Positions 25,481-36,900 of a stretch of DNA of 64,000 bases are shown here, piece by piece; position 1 is the stretch's first letter; every line of letters starts with the position of its first letter. The position numbers and the translations under genes are program-made. The notes beneath the pieces were generated by a model. The model saw nothing but the letters and a program-made list of their open reading frames with translations. It ran no database searches and was not told the DNA's origin. The DNA is taken from NCBI GenBank assembly GCA_051453625.1, contig JBOZIK010000001.1, forward strand, positions 296,789,790 through 296,853,789. The letters run 5' to 3'. This stretch comes from Welwitschia mirabilis (taxonomy: Eukaryota; Gnetophyta; Gnetopsida; Welwitschiales).

Positions 25481-26699
25481 TTATGCTTGTTGCTTATCTA
25501 GCTTTACTTGTAATTATAGAATAAATATGATTTTTATTTAAAACTCTTTTTATTGTAAAACTTAAGGACTGTTTCTAGCTTGTTATGAGATAAAAGACTT
25601 TTATTAAAATCATGTACTTTCTTTTATTTTAGTACTCATTTTTTAATTCCAAATCATAGTAACCATTTGGATATCAAGCTCTCTTATTATCTTAAGAATT
25701 TATTGCTTTAGAATAAATAGAAGAAAGATACATTTATTTAAAGGTCCTAAATGTTAAAACAAAACAGTGGTACCTTATGCAACATTTACATTTCTTTTGA
25801 GGCTTACTTGGTTTGAAAAAGATATTTGATTCTAATCATTCCTCAGAAGATGCTTAAAAATTGATTGTCTTCTTTATAATTTTAAGCTAAAAATCCTTTA
25901 TTTTAAAAAAATACTTTATAATGAGGATAGGGCAACCTATCATAAGAATAAGGACCTATAGAGTTATAAATGTAGATCATGGTTAACTGATTCCTTGGTA
26001 GAGTTCTCATAGCTACCTTACTACACTGCCAAATTCCCCTCTCAAGAATATTTACCTTAGTGTACTTATGTTAGGACATTGGTTTTTTTCTTCTTAATTT
26101 TTTTTTAAAATATACATAGAATGAATGATTACATAGGTACGCTTATTTTTCTTCATCATTAAGTCATTCTTATCATTGAAATCTCTTCCATCCCAAAGTC
26201 TTACTAATTCCTTAAAGAGAATAAATTTTACCTGACAACTAAAAATTCTATAATTTGAATAACATTCATTTTCCTTTCTTAAAAGATAAAACTTATTGTA
26301 TGATTTTTTTTAATATTATGATTATAAATGAAGATGCATAGGTAGAGTTATTTCCTCCTATAAGATCATCCAATTTCTTCTAAGAGTGAAACTCCTTCTA
26401 TGTAAGTTTTGATTCTATGACCATTTACTTAATATATATCTTTAGTTTTCTCATTAAATACTTCCATCACTTAATTAGATAAAACATTTGTTAAAGTAAG
26501 TAGCCCAATTAATTTCTCAGTATACTTTTGTTTAGAGGACATATATTTAAGGTTAAAAACCAAAAGTTTATCTCCAATTTTGAAATTACTTTTTTGAATA
26601 TTATGATCCTACCATTTTTTTACTTGATATTATATTAAGTCTTTTCTTATCAAATCTTTTCTTCTATCCTCATCTAATTTATTCATGTTCTATATCTGT

Positions 26700-27330
26700 T
26701 CCTTTTGTCCTTTGTCTAGATTATGATCTAATTATTTAGCCAAGTTATAAGATATTAATTTCAACTCAATAGGTAAAGTTTCTTTCTTACTATAAATCAG
26801 CCATAAGGTATTAAACCTATGCTATTTTCCCAATTTATCTTATAGACCCATAAAGATTTACTAAGTTTATATATCCAATTAGTTCTTTTAGTATTTACTT
26901 TTGTAGTCATAGTTTGATTTAATTCTTTATTTGTAACCTCAGCCTAATTGTTAGATTAGGGATGATAATCAAAGAAGAATTTATAAGAATCCCATATTAA
27001 GATTAAACCAAAAAATTTAAAGGCCTGACTAGTGAAATGGATTCCTCTATCTGATATAAGACTCCTAGGTGTAGCAAACCTATGAAAGATATTCTTAGTT
27101 AACAATTTTACTATAGTCTTAGTGAAATAGTTAGGAATATCCTTAGCTTTAGTCCATTTAGTCAAATAGTCCACATAGATTAGCATGTATTCCTTTTATA
27201 GGAATTTGAATTAATAGGACTAATGAAATCTCTTAGCTAGATATCATTATTGGGACATTTCTATTACTTTTGACCATGCTCCCTCTCTTTGATACTTGTT
27301 ACATCTTTTAGTGTAATTAAAAGATTTCTT
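26700..27330 (-). pseudogene. E3 integrase core remnant
   Basis: Integrase inserts the element cDNA into host DNA. The frame at 27,186-26,956 reads YVDYLTKWTKAKDI, LLTKNIFHRFATPRSLISD and RGIHFTSQAFKFF, then FDYHP. After one stop it continues with AEVTNKELNQ and LSKSLWVYKINWENSIG. These match, in order, the first catalytic Asp (VDYLTKW), the second (ISDRG) and the region of the catalytic Glu (AEVTNKE) of the DDE core, followed by the C-terminal W-YR-type stretch. The zinc-binding N-terminus would lie above 27,190 but is not clear. Stops make it inactive. Family assignment is firm. Confidence 0.85.
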
Positions 27331-27689
27331 AATATTCCATACTTAATATTTTTATGGCTATTCTTTTTCCTCCATAATGATCTTCTTCTTCTTCTGCATG
27401 AAAAGTTTGTAGCAGCTCTTTCTAATTAGGTTTACTAATACATCTCAATAAAAACATCCTTACAAAATTTGAAAAGAATCTTATTTTCCTATATATAATA
27501 TTTCACCTCTCTTAATAATCTATTTTTTCATAATAGATTAAGTAATGAGTTATCCTCTTACTTAATAAAATATTAGCAAAATCTACAAACCCATGAGATT
27601 ATTGCAAATTTTCTAAATGATCATTAGAAAAAATATTTTGGATATCTAATTGTTTAGCTTCTTTAGGGAATTTTAGTCTAGATAAATGA

Positions 27690-28150
27690 TTAGCTACTAC
27701 ATTTTATATTTATTTCTTATGTATTATCTTGAGATCAAATGCCTAAAACCAAAGTATTCATCTTGCTATTTGATAATTGGCTTCCTTCTTATTCATTAAA
27801 AATGATAAAGCACTATTATCTGTGTGAATTTTAACCTCATAATCTAAGATATAATGCCTACATTTATCTAAGGATACCACTATGGCTAACATATCATAAC
27901 TATATAATTTTATCATGTAGAATTAAGATTTTTACTTATGTAAGCAATAGCATAGGGTTTACAATTATTGTCTTTCTATACCAAAACAACATCAACAGCA
28001 TATTATGTAGCATTAATTATAATGTAAAAACATTTAACCCATTCCAGTTTTTATAAAATAAGGGCTTCAATGAATTTATCTTTTAGGATTTGAAAAGCCT
28101 TTTGGCATTCTGGGATCCACTTATAAGGCACATTTTTTTGTAAAAGAATA
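27690..28150 (-). pseudogene. E3 RNase H and RT-RNase H hinge remnant
   Basis: RNase H degrades template RNA during reverse transcription. On the minus strand, 28,145-28,060 gives PYKWIPECQKAFQILKDKF, the usual junction motif of Ty3/gypsy pol. Further on, 27,880-27,700 gives SLDKCRHYILDYEVKIHTDN, then ALSFLMNKKEANYQIARW and NVVANHLSRLKF. IHTDN contains the conserved RNase H Asp, and ANHLSRL corresponds to the conserved ADHLSR end, with D changed to N. Frames shift at least once between the two parts. Confidence 0.85.
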
Positions 28151-28199
28151 CTTAATGATTTAGCAATTTTACTAAAATTATTGATAAATATTCTATATT

Positions 28200-28790
28200 A
28201 ACCTATATAACCTAGAAGTGATCTTAGTTTCTTTGGTTTAGTTTGTGGAGAAATTTCTTTACTGATATTAGTATTTTTCTTATTAGTTTCAATTCCTCTA
28301 ACTAGTATCCTATGACCTAGAACAATACCTTCAGCTACCATCAGATAACTTTAGACCAACTTAGTTTCAAATTATTTTCTTTACGTTGAGTAAGTACAAC
28401 TTCTAGTCTTTTCAAATTTTCAACAAAACCATTTTTAAAAGTTGAAAAATCATCAATGAAAACCTCAACTGATCTTCCTATCATGACTTAAAAAATACTA
28501 TTCAATAGCCTCTAAAAAGTAACTAGTGCATTAGATAATCTAAAGGGTAAAACTTTAAATACATATATACCCATTTATAAGTAAAAGTTATTTTTGCTTG
28601 ATCTTCAAAAGATATAAAAATTTAATTATACCCACTATATCCACCCAAGAAACTATAGTATTTATAATTAAAAATTCTTTTTAAAACCTAATCCACAAAG
28701 GGTAAAGGACAATGATCTTTATAAATAGTAACATTTAGTAGCCTAAAATCTATGCACACTCTCCATTTATTATTTATTTTAGGAACTCCT
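28200..28790 (-). pseudogene. E3 reverse transcriptase remnant
   Basis: Minus-strand reading in order: KWRVCIDFRLLNVTIYKDHC (about 28,770-28,710), YYSFLGGYSGYN (about 28,660-28,625), FKVLPFRLSNALVTF (about 28,560-28,515), VEVFIDDFST (about 28,470-28,445, with the catalytic IDD at 28,449-28,457 intact), ENLKRLEVVLTQRKEN and VLGHRILVRGIETNK (about 28,320-28,275). The FLGGYSGYN form is that of Athila/Tat-type elements rather than chromoviruses. The catalytic Asp pair survives, but stops occur between the blocks. This is the strongest protein evidence in the window. Confidence 0.9.
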
Positions 28791-29339
28791 ATCACAAGAC
28801 TTAGCCATTATGAATAAAAAATAAGGTAGCTAAATCATACTTTATTAAGCTTAAATTTTTTTTGCTTTATCACATCTTGCAAATGAGGGTTAATCTCCAT
28901 TTTAGTTGTCTAAAGGTTTTTCCTATGTATCTAAATAAATATTATATTAACATATTTTAGTATCTATTCTTGTAAAATCTTTATGTGTCCAAGTAAATTC
29001 ATTAGTCTTTTTTGTCAACATTCTTTTTAATTTTCTCTTTTAAGAATGAGCTAAATTCTTGTTAATAATTAAAAGTTAGTCTGTTTGAATTTCTATGTAT
29101 TTCAAAACTCTCTCAAGAGGATGTTTTTCAAGTTCCTCTTTATTCTCTGCTAGTTTAATAGTTAAGGAGTAATAGTTTTTTCCAACTTCTTATTCTTCTA
29201 ATATCTGTTGAGATTAGTTCATAACAATCATGTTAGCACTATCCCCCTAATTAGAATAAGGGTATTCAATTTTTGCCTCATTAGATATTTTTATTTGCTA
29301 AAAAAAATCTCTTAAAATAATTTCTATTACTTTCTTTCT

Positions 29340-29620
29340 AGAATAAATAATTGCATTCGTTGTTGCCACTTAAGGTCTCCTCAAGATGATGGGATGTTAT
29401 TTTCCATTGCCTTTATGATAACCACATCTACTAAATATTCAAATCCTTGTAGTTCTATGGATGTGTTCTCCATTATGCCCTCTAGTATTACTATAGAGCC
29501 ATCTACCATATAAACTTGTCCATTATATGAAGTTAACTATGGACTTTAAAGCTGTTCAAATGTATCATGAAAAATGACATTAGTACTAGCCCTCAAATCC
29601 ATCAAAGCTTCTATTTTATA
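29340..29620 (-). pseudogene. E3 aspartic protease remnant
   Basis: Minus-strand ALMDLRASTNVIFHDTF (about 29,612-29,560) is the active-site region, where the family has D-(S/T/L)-G-A/S. The Asp is kept and the Gly is Arg. It is followed by GQVYMVDGSIVILEGIMENT and FEYLVDVVII, which match the rest of the retroviral-type fold. The protease would cut the Gag-Pol precursor. It lies between gag and RT as expected. Confidence 0.75.
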
Positions 29621-30382
29621 GGAACATTTAACAACTATCTACTATTAGTACTTTAGGATCATTATACTTCTCATATTGATTTCCTTATAGATCTTGAGTA
29701 GAGGTTTAAGATATCTAAACTATTTTAATTAATTCTTTTATTAATTATTCATCATTAATTTTCTCTTACTTTTTCTTACTTCCCTTTCTACTACATAGAT
29801 TTTTTATTTGCTTTTAGTACAATGGAATGTCTTTCAACATATTTACTAAAAGTAATGTAATTAAAGTATCTTCTAGAGCTCTGATAAGATATTATATGCC
29901 CTTTTTCTTTTCTTTAAAAAATTTCCTCTTATCTTACTTCTCATTGAAAATGGTAAGGAATAATCCATTCCTTATTTAGAGAACTATTTTCAATTATTCT
30001 TCCATTTTATTTGGTTTCTTTTTCTTTCTTAAGGGGTGAATTAGATTGATAACTTCTACTTAACCTAGTTTTAATAGTTTTACAAATAGATTTTCTTAGA
30101 TTTGACTAGGATTGTGTAGGTATAAAAGGTTCATTAGATTTTTTCCCCTTATCTAGTTGTGGATTGTAACTAGATTTCCCTTCTCGATTTCTCTAGTTTA
30201 TAAAGTAATTATATTGTTGTAATTTCATAGACTATACAAATCTTTTCATTGGATTTTTTTTTCTTATTTTTCCATTTTCTAGTTTGGTTTGAATAAGGAT
30301 TCTTCTTAATTTAAAGAGAATTATTAGGATTATAATAAATTCTATTAGTATCTAATCATTCCAGAAAACTTACCATCCACAG

Positions 30383-30424
30383 ACATTCTATGAATTGATG
30401 ATTCTCCTCATTATAATATTTGTA
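30383..30424 (-). pseudogene. E3 gag zinc knuckle, two Cys lost
   Basis: The frame reads YKYYNEENHQFIEC. Spacing is exactly that of the CX2CX4HX4C RNA-binding knuckle, but the first two Cys are Tyr, each a single G-to-A change (TGC to TAC, TGT to TAT). Located between gag and protease as in intact elements. Confidence 0.7.
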
Positions 30425-30608
30425 AGTTTTAGCTTTTTCTTCTTATTTTAAGCTATTAATCTTCTCTATTAGAGCTTAAATTCTACTATTAGTTTCTTCT
30501 AGCATGATTTATTCCTATTTGTTTCTTTATCATAACTTCATTGATCTTTGTCTTTCCTTTGTCTCCATTTTGAATTCACCCCTAATTCCTTTTTTATAAT
30601 TTATCTAT

Positions 30609-30714
30609 NNNNNNNNNNNNNNNNNNNNNNNNNNNNNNNNNNNNNNNNNNNNNNNNNNNNNNNNNNNNNNNNNNNNNNNNNNNNNNNNNNNNNNNNNNNN
30701 NNNNNNNNNNNNNN
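30609..30714. other. Assembly gap, 106 N, inside E3 gag
   Basis: Interrupts the gag remnant. No overlap is visible between the edges. Confidence 0.8.
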
Positions 30715-31000
30715 TATTTTCTAAGATTTATTCCATTATTAGAACATCTTGCTAATAGAATACAGTATCTATTCATGAATTCATCAAATTTCTCATGTTC
30801 TTTTTATTTAACATTTAAAATTTGATCTCTTAAATCTTTAATAACTTGGATAGGTTGATATTTGCTAAAAAAATTCTAACCTTAAAGATTCTCAAATTTT
30901 AAAAGTATAATTTGAAAACATACAAAATGATAATTGGAAATATCCCTTTAAAGAAAATGAAAAATGTCTTAAGAAATCTAAGTTAGCTTCTAAGCAGTTT
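30715..31000 (-). pseudogene. E3 gag remnant
   Basis: On the minus strand, about 30,875-30,730 reads FFSKYQPIQVIKDLRDQI, then EHEKFDEFMNRYCILLARC. This fits the conserved Ty3/gypsy gag stretch in which a helix is followed by a E-F--F--R motif. Upstream capsid sequence is too decayed to follow. Gag would form the particle that packages element RNA. Confidence 0.65.
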
Positions 31001-31149
31001 GCCTTATAAAAAGAATAAAAAAGACTTAGATGAAGCATAGGTTCTATAAGTATATGATTTCAATGATGCTAATAGGCATGAGAATCAAGAAAAAATATTG
31101 TCATTATTTATCATAGTCTAGTTAAGAAGCCAACCTTTACATGCAGATC

Positions 31150-31500
31150 TTCCCACTTAAAATAGGATGAACGTCCCCTCTTCTTAGGGGGTAAATTATA
31201 TCTGTGATAGGTCTCAATCCTAGATGTCCCCATTCACCAGGGAAGATGTCTCCTCTCCTTATACGAATCATGATTAATAGGTCTTAGATATAGATTTCCC
31301 TACTCTAAATAGGCCAGACATCCCCCTTCATTCAGATTTTTTCTAGTCTACACCTGTGGCAAGTGTAGATGTTCATCCCTTTCAAGGGAATAAGTCCTCA
31401 CTCTCCTAGTAGGATGGATGTCCACACTACTTAAGGATGGATATTTACCCCCTAAGAGTAAGGATTTCCCCATTTCTTAAGATGGACGTCCCTCCTTTAA
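31150..31500. repeat. Degenerate GGATGGACGTCCCC-type minisatellite
   Basis: About ten imperfect units of 25-50 bp share words like AGATGTCCCC, GATGAACGTCCCC, GGATGGATGTCC and GATGGACGTCCC. It is much richer in G+C than the surroundings and lies in the E3 leader, between 5' LTR and gag. Confidence 0.7.
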
Positions 31501-31910
31501 ACCATTGAAAAATCGGTTCTCTTCAAGTGATAGTGCAATGATTTTCAATAGCTATTTTCTTCTGGCATGTCATTCAAGTGCATGGAAAATATAAATTTGA
31601 TTAGAATATCATATTGACATGAATTGGAATCATATTTTAGGATTGCTCTTCAATAGATATTTCTTCTTTCTCTATAAAAGAGATAAAATCTATTTTATTA
31701 GGGTTAAAAATTTTTTATGAACATAAATATTTGGCGTATTTACTTTTGTAAAGAGAACTCATATCTTATCTTGGATGATCTATTGGTAATTTATGATTCC
31801 ATCTTATGTATTCATTTAAAGTAGATCCTACACTATTGCATCTATGCTTGAGGCTTCTTCTATTCTTCCTGTGATTAAGTCTGAACCATTAAAGGACTTC
31901 AAGTGTAAGA

Positions 31911-32150
31911 GGTTGATGATAAGCCTGCAAAATCATCACTGTTATTTGTGAGGTTGATGATAAGCCTAATAATCATTATTGATTTATGTGATGTTGATGA
32001 TAAGACTAAATATCATCATTATTGTGTGTGAGATTGATGATAAGTTTGAAAATCATCATTGTTATATGTGGGATTGATGACAAGCCTAAAAAATCACCAT
32101 TGTTATAAGAGGTATTGATGATCAACTAAAAAATCATTAGTTCAAGATTG
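31911..32150. repeat. 40-bp tandem repeat, six copies, each with an inverted repeat
   Basis: Unit starts at 31,911, 31,952, 31,992, 32,032, 32,072 and 32,113, so the period is 40-41. The unit is close to GTTGATGATAAGCCTGAAAA followed by TCATCATTGTTATATGTGAG. Most copies hold TGATGAT and ATCATCA about ten bases apart, a 7-bp stem. It lies in the E3 leader. Confidence 0.9.
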
Positions 32151-32834
32151 ATAAAAGAACCAAGGAAGAGGACATACTATCTTTCCTTGAATAGTGGAGT
32201 AGGCACGTTACTGAACCATTATAAATCTTGTGGACTGATTACTTTTTTATTTTTCTATTTTTCTTAGATTTATTTTTTAATTGCAATGTTGATTAATTTC
32301 ATTTTAGAATTTGGTTTTGGATTTAAAAGAGATCATTATTCCTATTCACTGCCCTCTAAGAATTTTAGGTTCTTCATTTATTTTTCCTTTAAAAGTGGAA
32401 ATAGGTGTTTATATTTCTTATTTTATCAAGAGTTTTCAAGATGAAATGATTTATAGGATTAGGTGTATGAGATGTATAATAGTCAATGTTTAAAGGAGTA
32501 GAGTTAACTATCTCTTGTTCATATTCCAATATCACCCTTCTAGTTTTTGCAATTTTTCTCTTCCTATTTGAGCTTGTATCAATAGGTCTATTTTATGCTG
32601 GAACTTGTTTTAACTTCTCTTAAGCATTTTCACATCCTCCATGAAGTCATAAGAATTAATTTCAGTTCTTACTGCATCACTAGTTACTTCATATGACCTA
32701 TATTTTTTTAGGATTTTGAATGTATCAATCCTTCTCTTCCCTTCATCATCCTTAGTTATCTTTTTTAAAAAGTATTTTTATTATGTTAATTAAAAGGCTA
32801 GAATGCCCTCCTTCTAGCATGAAAATTAGAAGCC
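32151..32834 (-). other. E3 leader next to the 5' LTR
   Basis: The minus strand keeps an open, charged stretch at about 32,770-32,530 (DDEGKRRIDTFKILKKYRSY, then EINSYDFMEDVKMLKRS). It could be the N-terminal part of gag or an upstream ORF; no motif identifies it. A plus-strand 60-codon frame at 32,311-32,493 is probably chance. The bases at 32,800-32,834 should hold the primer-binding site, but only GGCTTCTAATTTTCATGC is seen, which I cannot match to a tRNA. Confidence 0.4.
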
Positions 32835-33797
32835 TGTAATTTGAATGGAGTTACTATAAAATAGCTAAGTAATTTTAACAAGATACTTAAAAAGAAAAAA
32901 TTATATTACAAAAGTACTGGGAAAACATGAAAAATAGATTAGCACACATAGACTTTAATTATTACTCATTTTTATATGGGGTTTACTTTTTTCATTCCTT
33001 TAGACTCAAATAAAGGCTTTTCATATTGAATCGAAACACATTCTTTATTAAGAAAGACTAATTGTAGTGAAATGATATTCTGATAATTACTTTACTATGA
33101 ATAATAGTTATAGGAAGTGAGGAATAAAAGCAAATAAAATAAAGAAAACATAGCTAGATTATGTGTATCTCTTATTTTTAAATGATACACTATGTCAATA
33201 TTAAGTCTAGATAAAATTAATATTAAGAGTGAGAAAATAATAGCAGGTAACTTTCTAATTACCTACATAGTAACACAAGATCCTTTTTAGGATATAAACT
33301 TGTATTACTATCTAAAAAATATAGCAGTAACTAATTTCCTATGTTTTCACAATAGGTATAATAGCTGGTAAGTCACTGTGTAGTTCTTTCACATGATATT
33401 CTTTGCTGTAGATATGCTTTCTAGCTATTCTTCAAGTTGCTAAAAATATCCTCTTATCTTCTCTACACTACATATTTATAGTTACAGCCTAAGAGATTTT
33501 TTGTTTCCTTTTTGTACCACCTATCCCTATCCTTCCAATTGGTTTCTTGCATTAGTAGTTATTTACCTCTTTTATACTATCTATCTATTTTTTATAACTG
33601 ATTCTCTTTTTGGTGGCAAGGCTCCATTATTCTTGTATTGAAATAATTGTCCTACAAAACAAAGTTAGCTATATGAAATAATAATATAATATATTATAAT
33701 AATATCATAGCATATTACCAAATAACTATCATTTCATTCATTCATTTTAGTAAAAACAAAAAGTGAGTCAAATGTATATCTTCTGAGTTATTAGTCA
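32835..33797 (-). repeat. E3 5' LTR
   Basis: Partner of 19,123-20,072. It begins TGTAATTT on the plus strand and ends GAGTTATTA(GTCA), where the other copy has GAGTTATCA. Differences are scattered along the whole length, so the insertion is old. Confidence 0.85.
33473..33480 (-). promoter_or_regulatory. TATA box of E3 5' LTR
   Basis: Minus-strand TATAAATA at the position equivalent to 19,748-19,755. It would drive the full-length RNA toward lower coordinates. Confidence 0.5.
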
Positions 33798-33982
33798 TCT
33801 AAATAATAAAACTAAATAAAGTTAATACTTTAATGTAAATTAGTTTCTTCAAGAACTCTACTTAAATAAAATATATTTATGATAGCTCTATGAGATTAAA
33901 GATAAAATAACACACATTATTCTACACTTTTATGTATATTTACTATATAAATTTACATAAATAATCTTAATCTTAGTTCTCA
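33798..33982 (+). repeat. E1 left LTR, second part
   Basis: AATAATAAAACTAAATAAAG, AAATATATTTATGATAG and CATAAATAATCTTAAT match 56,300-56,487 in order. The LTR end is placed at CTCA (33,982), where the two copies stop matching. Confidence 0.7.
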
Positions 33983-36900
33983 TAATTTACTGATAAAAGA
34001 TTGGATGGTATTTAATTTATCTAGGAACTCTTGAAGTACATCTAGGATAATTTAAATTTTTTTCTAATTATTATATAGAATTAGCAANNNNNNNNNNNNN
34101 NNNNNNNNNNNNNNNNNNNNNNNNNNNNNNNNNNNNNNNNNNNNNNNNNNNNNNNNNNNNNNNNNNNNNNNNNNNNNNNNNNNNNNNCTAATTATTATAT
34201 AGAATTAGCAAAAAACAATTATCACTAGTACACTTTTGAATAGGATAGATTTGTGTTGAGATAATACCATCTTTAAGTGAAGAAATAGATTCTTATTCCT
34301 TCATGGAAGATTTAAAAACATTGAAGAAGGCATATTAAGATACAAATAAAACTAGACCTATTGGTAGAGGTACAAAGAGGGGAAAAACACAAATCTGAAA
34401 TTATTAAAGGGATATATTAGAAAGATGAAGAAGATTATAATTTAGCCCCTTTAAACATAGGTCATGACCATTCCATTATAATTACATCTAATTTTTTAGT
34501 GATAAAACTTTTGATAAAATTCAAAATATAAATACTTCTAACATTTTTACCTTAAAGGGTAAAAAGAATGAAGAGCTAAAAGTCTTGAGTATTACTATGA
34601 GAAAAATAATTAGTACATAAATGTCCACAGATGCAAGGCTTTGTTAAGTCCCTACACATTAATTATGTTTATCGTAATCCAACTAATAATCATCATGTAA
34701 GAAAGAAATCTTATTCAAGCTAGTCTTGTGCCATCCCAAAGAGCCTTAATCAAAATCAAGAGATGCTAGATGTAAAACTATTGGTACTAGGTTATAAAAA
34801 ACATCAAGTAATAATTGATCACTTACAAAAAGAGACAAAGCAGTGGGAAATCAAAAATTGGAAGAGAAGACTTTGTAGAAATAGAAAAGAGAGTAAATGA
34901 TGCATTACCTCTTACAACAAAAATAAAAATGATGGAAAACCCTCGAAAGAAGGAGGAAAGAGGTTTAGAATATTTTAATAAAGCCTTAAAAGATAGTTTC
35001 ATCTCTCTATCCTTAATTAAAATGTTGAAAGATCTTCCTCTTTACTAGAAATAAATGAAAAGTATTTATAGAAATGAGAAAAGTAAGAGAAAAGACATTA
35101 GTAGATAATCAAAAATCAGAAATTGTGATAACTAAGAACAACCAATATTATGTGATTTTATTAAAAACTCACAAGAAAATTAAATAAAAAATCTAGTGAC
35201 TCTCAGATATCATTGATAGATATTAAAGAAGAAAATATTATATCCAAATTTCTAAATGATCTTAATGATGATGATAATGAAGATAAGATTCCAATAGTAT
35301 AAGGATCTAGTGGTTACCATTTAGAAGTTTTTAGGAATGAAGAATATCAAACTCAGTTGAACATCACCTATAAATGGAAAACATTAGATAAGGATATGAT
35401 GAATATCTATTTGAACTAAATATATTTGAAGAGGAATTTAATAACCAAGAAGTCATAAATTCATCATCTATATTAGAAAATGTTGAACAAGTAGATAATG
35501 AGAATGGGAAATGTAAATTAGATATAAGAGAAAAATTTATAAATACTTCTAAAGATCCCATTCTAATAAAAATTATACTTTTTAATTTTGAAAATAATGA
35601 GTTAAAAATGATAATAAAATATTTCTACAAGTTTTAATTAAAACATTAGCAAAAAAGAAAATTAGAAAAAGTGAACTCAAGAAATAGTTTAAAACATTAA
35701 AAAATTTTCCAAAATGATTTATGAATTAATAACCCTCATATGATAAAACATTTGATATGTGAAATCATAAAAATATTAGAAGTGGTAGACAAAAAACAAA
35801 ACCATGTAATTAAAGTAAGTCTTTTCGATGACATAGATCAAACTAAAATAGAAACTTTATTTCAGAAACAAAAGGAGAAAATTGAGGAAATAAGATATTC
35901 TTATCTTAGAAAAAAATCATGTTTCTTGATGGAAATTAAAAAAGGAGAATATGAGTAAAAATAAAAATTTATCTTAGTGTATTTCCAAAGCCATATATAA
36001 ATAAAAGATCTCCAATAAAAAATAAAATAAACATCAATAGCCATATTTTGATTGAACATTATCAATGTTTTAATGTTGAGATTTATCTTTTATATTTTAA
36101 GTATTTAACATATATTATTCTAGTTTACTTAATTCATTTAATAGTTTTTAGATATGTTTTACACGAATTTCATAGTTTTAGGTTGCAATAGCTTAAGTGA
36201 ATTTTAGATATATTAGTCCTTATGAATTGTAAATTGGAAGATATCAACAATCATATTTTATTAAATCTAGAATTATAACATGAAAAGAAAACCATTACTT
36301 AAAACATGTAAGTCTTTGAATGATGGTTAAAAAACTTTAGTTCATATTTATTACTAGTCAACTATTTAACTACTAGAAAACATGAAATGATGGGTTATGA
36401 GAAACTATTTTCAAATTAATTAAATGTTTTAGTATAACTCTAATATTTATGCACCATGTATTACTAGCCTTTATATTCCACCATCAGTCAATCAAAATAA
36501 ATTAAGTACATTGTCCTACCATAAGTACACAATGAAATAAAAGAAACAAAACGTACAATAGAATAATCATGCTCCAGGTATCATCTAAGGCATGGTTAGT
36601 CACCAATGTTTTTATAAACTATATCTAGTCCATCTTAAATCTTTTGCAAAAATATTCTTTAATACCAATCTCATATGTACATATTCATTTCCGCATCCAT
36701 GATGCATATGTTATTAAGTTACAGATTGAGTTTTTATAATTTCTCATAATCTAGTTTTTGTGAAACACATTAATTATCATAAAAAGTTGACACTAAATAA
36801 TAAGTTTGATTATTAAAATTCATTCAAATAATTATTAAGAAATATTTAATATTTTTAAAATAGCTAGTGGATTGATGTTACATTTCTTGATATTTAACTT

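Larger units (their letters stand above)
20073..26690 (-). other. E3 region between integrase and 3' LTR
   Basis: In Athila-like elements this region often holds a poorly conserved second ORF. Here the minus strand shows protein-like pieces, for example ELLGYPINP and MKALKRHLCFHDD near 20,500-20,680, and a 97-codon frame at 22,055-22,348 (IHKNEDIDLCLKHF). None carries a motif I know, and all are isolated by stops. It may also hide further insertions. At 6.6 kb it is long for a simple 3' region. Confidence 0.4.
19123..33797 (-). mobile_element. E3: Athila/Tat-type Ty3/gypsy element, nested in E1 left LTR
   Basis: A direct repeat pair of about 950 bp (19,123-20,072 and 32,835-33,797) encloses 12.8 kb that, on the minus strand, encodes gag, zinc knuckle, protease, RT, RNase H and integrase in the Ty3/gypsy order. 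The flanks join to rebuild E1's LTR: TTTCTATAAGAAATCCATT on the left continues at 33,798 with AATAATAAAACTAAATAAAG, matching 56,280-56,330. Exact ends and target duplication are unclear (AATCT on the left against CATCT or TCTAA on the right). The first bases after the 5' LTR do not give a primer-binding site I can name. All genes are broken by stops and frameshifts. Confidence 0.8.

Noticed and set aside
31911-32150. Regular direct repeats suggestive of a CRISPR array
   Set aside because: Units are contiguous with no unique spacers, and the setting is a plant retrotransposon leader.
34001-34020. TGGTAT-like primer-binding site for E1 (34,006)
   Set aside because: Only the first six bases match a tRNA-Met site, and it lies over 20 bases from the inferred LTR end.
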